A stretch of DNA of 64,000 bases, from NCBI RefSeq assembly GCF_008795985.1, contig NZ_VMHP01000002.1, forward strand, positions 434,001-498,000, written 5' to 3'. Numbering within the stretch: position 1 is the stretch's first letter; each line of letters opens with the position of its first letter. The notes under the pieces are model-generated. The model was given only the letters and a program-made list of their open reading frames with translations, did no database searches and was not told the origin of the DNA. Source of the DNA: Marinobacter halotolerans (GTDB taxonomy: Bacteria > Pseudomonadota > Gammaproteobacteria > Pseudomonadales > Oleiphilaceae). Below are positions 59,617-64,000 of this stretch, piece by piece. A program made the position numbers and the translations under genes.

Positions 59617-60390
59617 GTGATTGTGAAGGACACTATTTTTATCACTGGTGCGGGTGCCGGCATTGGTCGGGAGACAGCCCTGCTGTTTGCGTCGCGGGGC
59701 TGGTTTGTGGGTGCTGCGGATGTCGACGCAGCGGCGCTGACTGCGCTTCGGGATCAGGTAGGGGATGACTCCTGCAGCATCCACGTAATGGACGTTGTGG
59801 ATGAAGTGTCGGTCAGTCAGGGGCTTGCCGACTTTGCCAAAAGGACGGACGGTCAGCTGCGGTTGCTGCATAACAACGCCGGGATTCTGAAAGTCGGGCG
59901 TTTCGAGGAGATCGACATGGCCGCACACCGGGCCATCGTGGAAATCAACGTCATCGGTGTGATGAACGCTCTGCACGCCGCCTTCCCGTATCTGAAGGCC
60001 ACCCCGGGCGCCCAGGTCATCAACATGAGCTCTGCGTCCGCTGCTTTCGGGATTCCGGATTTCGCCTCCTATTCCGCCAGCAAGCATGCGGTTCGGGCGA
60101 TGACGGAATCCCTGAGTATCGAATGGGAGCCCCATGGTATTCAGGTGGGGGATCTGATGCCGCCCTTTGTGAACACTGCCATGGTGCAGGCCAATGCGGG
60201 GCAATCCGCCCTGTTTGGCAATATGGGTGTCAATCTTGGGCCCAGGGAAGTCGCCGCTGCGGTATGGGACCAGTCGCAGCAACCACGTCTGCACCGACCG
60301 CTTTCCGCCCAGTTCAGAATGTTGTGGCCGCTCACCAAGGCCGCGCCATCGGCATTGACAAGGTTGGTCATTAAGCGGCTATGGAAATGA
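59617..60390 (+). CDS. Short-chain dehydrogenase/reductase
   Basis: 257 residues. Cofactor loop ITGAGAGIGRETALL near 9-23 (TGxxxGIG), NNAG near 87-90, Ser in INMSSASAAFG (about 141) and the YxxxK pair in SYSASKHAVRAM (about 154-158). D39 in GAADVDAA at the end of the second strand hints at NAD rather than NADP preference. The substrate is unknown. GTG 59617 or GTG 59623 may be the start. Overlaps the following permease gene by 10 nt. Confidence 0.88.
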   Translation: MIVKDTIFITGAGAGIGRETALLFASRGWFVGAADVDAAALTALRDQVGDDSCSIHVMDVVDEVSVSQGLADFAKRTDGQLRLLHNNAGILKVGRFEEIDMAAHRAIVEINVIGVMNALHAAFPYLKATPGAQVINMSSASAAFGIPDFASYSASKHAVRAMTESLSIEWEPHGIQVGDLMPPFVNTAMVQANAGQSALFGNMGVNLGPREVAAAVWDQSQQPRLHRPLSAQFRMLWPLTKAAPSALTRLVIKRLWK

Positions 60391-61304
60391 TTGCCCAGGC
60401 TTTGGTGCCGGTTTTTGTCCTGATTCTGATTGGCTACCTGTTCAGGCGCCTGCAGTTTCCCGGTGACAGCTTTTGGCTTCAGGCCGAGCGTTTTTCCTAT
60501 TACGTGCTGTTTCCGGCCATGCTGATCTTCAAACTGGGGCAGGCCCGGGTGCCGGTCTCCGCCTATAGCGACGTCTTCCTGTTGGTGCTGGCGATGCTTG
60601 GCGTAATGACCGTGGCGCTGCTTATTGCCCAGTGGTTTTTCCGCTGGCCGGGGGCGGTGTTTTCGTCAGTTTACCAGGGTGGGATACGCTTCAATTCATT
60701 TGTCGCCATTGCCACGGCGGGCATGCTGCTGGGTGACGATGGTTTGTCCACCATGGCGATCATCATCGCGGTGAAAATCCCACTGATCAATCTGCTGTGC
60801 ATTCTGATGTTTTCCCTGGCCGTCGGGCAGGATGGGGCGAACTCTATGCGCTGGCGACCGGTCGCCTACGCCATCATCACCAACCCGCTGATTATCGGTT
60901 CGGTTGTGGGCGCACTGTGGGGCTACTTCCGCATTGGTTTTCATCCGCTGCTGGCGGGTGTGCTCTCGCCCCTGAGTGATCTCGCATTGCCGTTGGGCCT
61001 GATGACGGTGGGCGCTGGCCTGCAACTGAAAGCGTTGCGAGGTACGTCGCTCCCGTTTCTGGTGGCGTCGTCACTGAAGCTGGCCGGTTTCCCGCTGATG
61101 ACCGCCGGGCTGGTGCTGGCGATGGGCCTGGACGGAACCATCGCCCAGGCCAGTATTCTGCTGGCAACCCTGCCCACGGCAACCTCTTCGTATATTCTAG
61201 CGCGTCAGTTGGGAGGGGATGCGCCGTTGATGGCTGGGATTGTCAGCGGTCAGACCCTGTTTGCCATAATCTCGATACCGCTGTTCCTGGCTCTACTCTG
61301 GTAG
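60381..61304 (+). CDS. AEC-family (auxin efflux carrier-like) permease
   Basis: 307 residues with about ten membrane segments in two repeats. LVPVFVLILIGYLFRRLQF at the start, GGIRFNSFVAIATAGMLLGDDG (about 95-116) with the crossing-helix break, and LALPLGLMTVGAGLQLKAL near 200-218 fit the AEC family, which exports or exchanges organic anions such as malate. The substrate cannot be read. Coupled to the SDR gene by a 10-nt overlap. Confidence 0.87.
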   Translation: MEMIAQALVPVFVLILIGYLFRRLQFPGDSFWLQAERFSYYVLFPAMLIFKLGQARVPVSAYSDVFLLVLAMLGVMTVALLIAQWFFRWPGAVFSSVYQGGIRFNSFVAIATAGMLLGDDGLSTMAIIIAVKIPLINLLCILMFSLAVGQDGANSMRWRPVAYAIITNPLIIGSVVGALWGYFRIGFHPLLAGVLSPLSDLALPLGLMTVGAGLQLKALRGTSLPFLVASSLKLAGFPLMTAGLVLAMGLDGTIAQASILLATLPTATSSYILARQLGGDAPLMAGIVSGQTLFAIISIPLFLALLW

Positions 61305-61321
61305 TTTTGGCAGGGCTGCCA

Positions 61322-62221
61322 TCACAGGCACTTCGCAACCGCGTTCGCCAGAGATTGCTGGAAGGCCAGATAGCCATCTTGATCGGCTTTGATATCTGTC
61401 GCCAGGGGATCCCAGTCGCTGAACGTTACCTTCAGATCCCCGATGATTGGCCTCCAGCTTTCTTTGTTGGCGGTCCGTTCGGTTAACAGGCAGGGGCGGT
61501 CGGCGGATTCTAGCTGTTTCTGCAGATTGGCCAGGTGTCGGGCACCGGCAGAGACTTCGGATCCGGGGTTCAGAACACCGGCCAGCGTCAGGTCGTAGTG
61601 CTGCGCAAAATGAGTGAACGCATTGTGGTAGGTAAACAGGGAAATGGCACTGGCCGGCTCCAGTTGGCTGCGTATCTCGGATTCCGTCCGGGCGAGGGCT
61701 TTTTCGAACCGGGCAAGGTTAGCATCCAGCGTGGCGTCGTCGGACGTGTTCAGGGATTTCAATACCGAGTGAATATCGCGGGCCATTTCCAGAGCCAGAG
61801 CGGGATCTAGCCAGATATGCGGATCGGAATCTTCGTCATGACCATGATGGTGATGTCCGTGTGCATCACCATGGTCCTCTTCCGCTTCCCCATCGCCCAG
61901 GGCATGGGCGCGGGACCGGAAATCGTCGCCATTCAGCATGCGGCCTAGAAAGGTTTCCATGTCCGGCCCCACCCAGAATATGGCCTCGGCGTCCTGGAGA
62001 GCACGACGCTGAGAGGGCTTCATGGAGTAGTTGTGGGGGTTGTCGCCGGGGCCGACCAGTGTAGTTACGGTGGTATCGGGGGTGGCGATAGCCCGAACCA
62101 GTAATTCCAGGGGCTTGAGGGAAACCACCACCTGTGTGTTGGCGCTCAGGGAAAGTGGCAAAATAATGAGGGCCAGAGCCAGGACTCGCAAGGCCAGGCG
62201 GTGGAATAGTTGGCGGATCAT
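61322..62221 (-). CDS. znuA: Zinc ABC transporter substrate-binding protein ZnuA
   Basis: 299 residues from ATG 62221, which has AGGAG eight nt upstream. Signal peptide (about 1-26), then the cluster A-I fold: SLKPLELLVRAI, GDNPHNYSMKPSQ with a zinc-ligand His, a His-rich flexible loop (EEDHGDAHGHHHHGHDEDSD, about 116-135), DPHIWLDP and TYHNAFTHFAQHY. It captures periplasmic zinc. The longer frame upstream to 62308 crosses the Zur box and is not the start. No znuB, znuC or zur is adjacent. Confidence 0.95.
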   Translation of the reverse strand: MIRQLFHRLALRVLALALIILPLSLSANTQVVVSLKPLELLVRAIATPDTTVTTLVGPGDNPHNYSMKPSQRRALQDAEAIFWVGPDMETFLGRMLNGDDFRSRAHALGDGEAEEDHGDAHGHHHHGHDEDSDPHIWLDPALALEMARDIHSVLKSLNTSDDATLDANLARFEKALARTESEIRSQLEPASAISLFTYHNAFTHFAQHYDLTLAGVLNPGSEVSAGARHLANLQKQLESADRPCLLTERTANKESWRPIIGDLKVTFSDWDPLATDIKADQDGYLAFQQSLANAVAKCL

Positions 62222-62246
62222 CTCGTGGGCTCCTGAAAAATGTAAC

Positions 62247-62259
62247 GTTATAATATAAC
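62247..62259. promoter_or_regulatory. Zur box upstream of znuA
   Basis: GTTATAATATAAC, a perfect 13-mer palindrome matching the core of the gammaproteobacterial Zur site, within an AT-rich stretch. It lies 25 nt before the znuA start, over the likely -10 region, as expected for zinc-dependent repression. Confidence 0.85.
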
Positions 62260-62388
62260 AATATTGATCAATCGAAAAGTAAAAGGCGGCAAACTGCCTG
62301 GTCATCATGCGAATCTGGTCTGTGATCGTTATAATGCAACGCTTTCAACGCAAGGCCTGTTTCAGGCAGAAATCATCAGGATGCTTTC

Positions 62389-63873
62389 ATGACTGTACGT
62401 ACCCGAATCGCGCCGTCACCAACCGGTGACCCTCACGTTGGCACCGCCTTCGTCGCGCTGTTTAACCTGTGTTTTGCCCGCCAGCATGGTGGTCAGTTCA
62501 TTCTGCGAATCGAAGATACGGACCAGGCTCGCAGTACCGACGAGTCGGAAAAGGACATTCTGGGGGCACTGCGCTGGCTCGGTCTTGAATGGGATGAAGG
62601 CCCTGATGTGGGTGGCCCCTACGGTCCCTATCGGCAGTCAGAGCGCAAGGATTCCTACCGCCAGTATGCGGAAGACCTGGTCACCAATGGCCACGCATTT
62701 TACTGTTTCCGCACACCGGACGAGCTGGAAGCCATTCGCGAAGAGCGCAAGGCGCAGGGTATGAACCCTGGCATCAAGGGGGATCTGGAGCTGCCGCCAG
62801 AGGAAGTGAACCGTCGGCTTGAAGCCGGTGAGCCCCACGTGATCCGCATGAAAGTGCCGGAACACGGCGTGTGCGAGATCGACGACATGCTGCGTGGCAC
62901 CATCGAAATCGACTGGGCCCAGGTTGACTGCCAGATCCTGCTGAAATCCGATGGCATGCCCACTTACCATCTTGCCAACGTGGTGGATGACCACGAGATG
63001 AAGATCACCCATGTGTTACGTGGGGAAGAGTGGATCAATTCCGCTCCCAAGCACCAGCTGCTGTACAAGTATTTTGGCTGGGACATGCCGGTGCTTTGCC
63101 ATCTGCCGCTGCTGCGTAATCCGGACAAGAGCAAGCTGTCCAAACGCAAGAACCCAACCAGCATCAATTTCTACGAGCGCATGGGTTTTCTGCCGGAAGC
63201 GGTCACCAACTATCTGGGCCGTATGGGTTGGTCGATGCCTGACGAGCGAGAGAAGTTCACACTTACTGAGATGATCGACAATTTTGATATCCAGCGTGTG
63301 TCCCTCGGTGGTCCGGTCTTTGATGTGGAGAAGCTTCGCTGGCTGAACGGTCAGTGGATCCGCGATGAGCTGACCGAAGACCAATTCATCCAGCGCATGC
63401 GCCAGTGGTGGTTTAACGAGCAGGCATTGAAAGGGTTGGTGCCCCACATCAAGGGCCGCGCTGAAGTGTTCAGCGACGTGGCCCCTATGGCGTCGTTCAT
63501 GTTCTCCGGCATGCTGGATCTGCGCCCCGAGGACTTTGCCCACAACAAGTTGGACGAAGGGCAGGTCAGGCGGGTGTTGCAATTCACCCTCTGGAAGCTG
63601 GAGGCGCAGCGTCACTGGAGCAAGGAAAACATCTTTGCGGACATCAAGGCCCTGGCGAAAGCCATGGACCTGAAGATGGGGGACTTCATGTTCTCAATTT
63701 TTGTCGCCATTGCCGGAACGCCCAATTCCTGGTCGGTGATGGATTCCATGGCGATCATCGGCCCGGACATGACCCGCTCCCGTTTACGCCATGCACTTGA
63801 AGTGATGGGAAGTTTCTCGAAAAAGGAGACCAAGCGGGTTGAAAAAGAGTATGCGTCCCTGCTGGCTGAATAA
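62389..63873 (+). CDS. gltX: Glutamyl-tRNA synthetase
   Basis: 494 residues. HIGH-type motif [13 protein letters not shown] (about 8-20) and KLSKR near residue 248 as the KMSKS counterpart. The C-terminal anticodon domain covers about 320-494. It charges tRNA-Glu, discriminating or not cannot be told from this. The zinc cysteines of some bacterial GluRS are not visible. A tRNA-Ala gene follows after 66 nt with its own promoter. Confidence 0.97.
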   Translation: MTVRTRIAPSPTGDPHVGTAFVALFNLCFARQHGGQFILRIEDTDQARSTDESEKDILGALRWLGLEWDEGPDVGGPYGPYRQSERKDSYRQYAEDLVTNGHAFYCFRTPDELEAIREERKAQGMNPGIKGDLELPPEEVNRRLEAGEPHVIRMKVPEHGVCEIDDMLRGTIEIDWAQVDCQILLKSDGMPTYHLANVVDDHEMKITHVLRGEEWINSAPKHQLLYKYFGWDMPVLCHLPLLRNPDKSKLSKRKNPTSINFYERMGFLPEAVTNYLGRMGWSMPDEREKFTLTEMIDNFDIQRVSLGGPVFDVEKLRWLNGQWIRDELTEDQFIQRMRQWWFNEQALKGLVPHIKGRAEVFSDVAPMASFMFSGMLDLRPEDFAHNKLDEGQVRRVLQFTLWKLEAQRHWSKENIFADIKALAKAMDLKMGDFMFSIFVAIAGTPNSWSVMDSMAIIGPDMTRSRLRHALEVMGSFSKKETKRVEKEYASLLAE

Positions 63874-63897
63874 TCCGAAAAAAAGCCGGGAAAAAGG

Positions 63898-63926
63898 TTG
63901 ACCCCCCCGGGGTCGATCCTTAATAT
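63898..63926 (+). promoter_or_regulatory. Promoter of the tRNA-Ala gene
   Basis: TTGACC (63898-63903), 17 nt, TAATAT (63921-63926), starting 42 nt before the tRNA. The spacer contains the palindrome GACCCC-CCC-GGGGTC (63900-63914). Confidence 0.7.
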
Positions 63927-63939
63927 ACGCATCCGTTGA

Positions 63940-64000
63940 GGGGCCATAGCTCAGCTGGGAGAGCGCAACACTGGCAGTGTTGAGGTCGGCGGTTCGATCC
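63940..64000 (+). tRNA. tRNA-Ala, anticodon GGC (3' end cut by window)
   Basis: Acceptor strand GGGGCCA, T8-A9, D-stem GCTC/GAGC, anticodon stem CAACA/TGTTG around loop CTGGCAG, giving anticodon GGC, then the T-stem GGCGG and TTCGATCC. The 3' half of the T-stem and the acceptor lie outside the window. Confidence 0.93.

Noticed and set aside
62222..62308. Longer ZnuA start
   Set aside because: The added residues precede a complete signal peptide and cover the Zur box; ATG 62221 has a good ribosome site.

Overview
The window looks like chromosomal core DNA of a marine gammaproteobacterium close to Marinobacter, with gene order resembling Pseudomonas aeruginosa. The reasons are the block fleN-fliA-cheYZAB-motCD-parA/cheW followed by ccmABCDEFGHI, a complete Na+-translocating NADH:quinone reductase operon with apbE, nqrM and sthA, a PsrA-type regulator, and an S-methyl-5'-thioinosine phosphorylase next to csiV and mfd. 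The genus is an inference; there is no rRNA here to settle it. I see no prophage, insertion sequence, integron or CRISPR array, and base composition looks even throughout.

Layout. 1-11.9 kb: end of the flagellar/chemotaxis region (fleN end, fliA, cheYZAB, motCD, a ParA-family array-positioning ATPase, a ParP/CheW-like adaptor, cheW, a DUF2802 protein), then on the minus strand a FliK-like and FlhB-C-terminal-like pair. 12-19.2 kb: cytochrome c maturation ccmA-I. 19.2-26.1 kb, minus strand: MoxR ATPase, DUF58, DUF4381 and VWA/BatD aerotolerance-type operon. 26.3-31.2 kb: the large NAD-dependent glutamate dehydrogenase. 31.2-35.3 kb: beta-carbonic anhydrase, an easily missed 57-codon ORF, the tandem rRNA methyltransferases rsmC and rlmG, and riboflavin synthase. 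35.5-40.6 kb: an unrecognised membrane protein, psrA, an L,D-transpeptidase-fold protein, an MscS channel, mtnP and csiV. 40.6-45.8 kb: mfd, divergent from a long GAPDH. 46.1-54.8 kb: nqrABCDEF-apbE-nqrM-sthA. 54.8-64 kb: GDPD, DAHP synthase, a TerB-like protein, transaldolase, dusA, an SDR, an AEC permease, znuA, gltX and the start of a tRNA-Ala(GGC).

How the parts connect. Sigma-28 (FliA) is encoded in the window, and two near-identical sigma-28-type promoters with the same spacing are visible. One precedes the parA-cheW module. The other lies directly upstream of the unrecognised membrane protein at 35.5 kb, far from any flagellar gene, and would give an almost leaderless mRNA. PsrA has two overlapping operator palindromes on its own promoter. 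znuA has a textbook Zur box. The nqr operon carries its own flavin-insertion (apbE) and iron-insertion (nqrM) factors.

I did not find a clearly undescribed system. Nearly every gene has a recognisable family and a conserved neighbourhood. The leads most worth a second look are the sigma-28-linked membrane protein, three CheZ-tail-like repeats in the CheA linker, the translationally coupled FliK-like/FlhB-C pair, a cytosolic-looking L,D-transpeptidase, and the small ORF preceded by two RNA hairpins.
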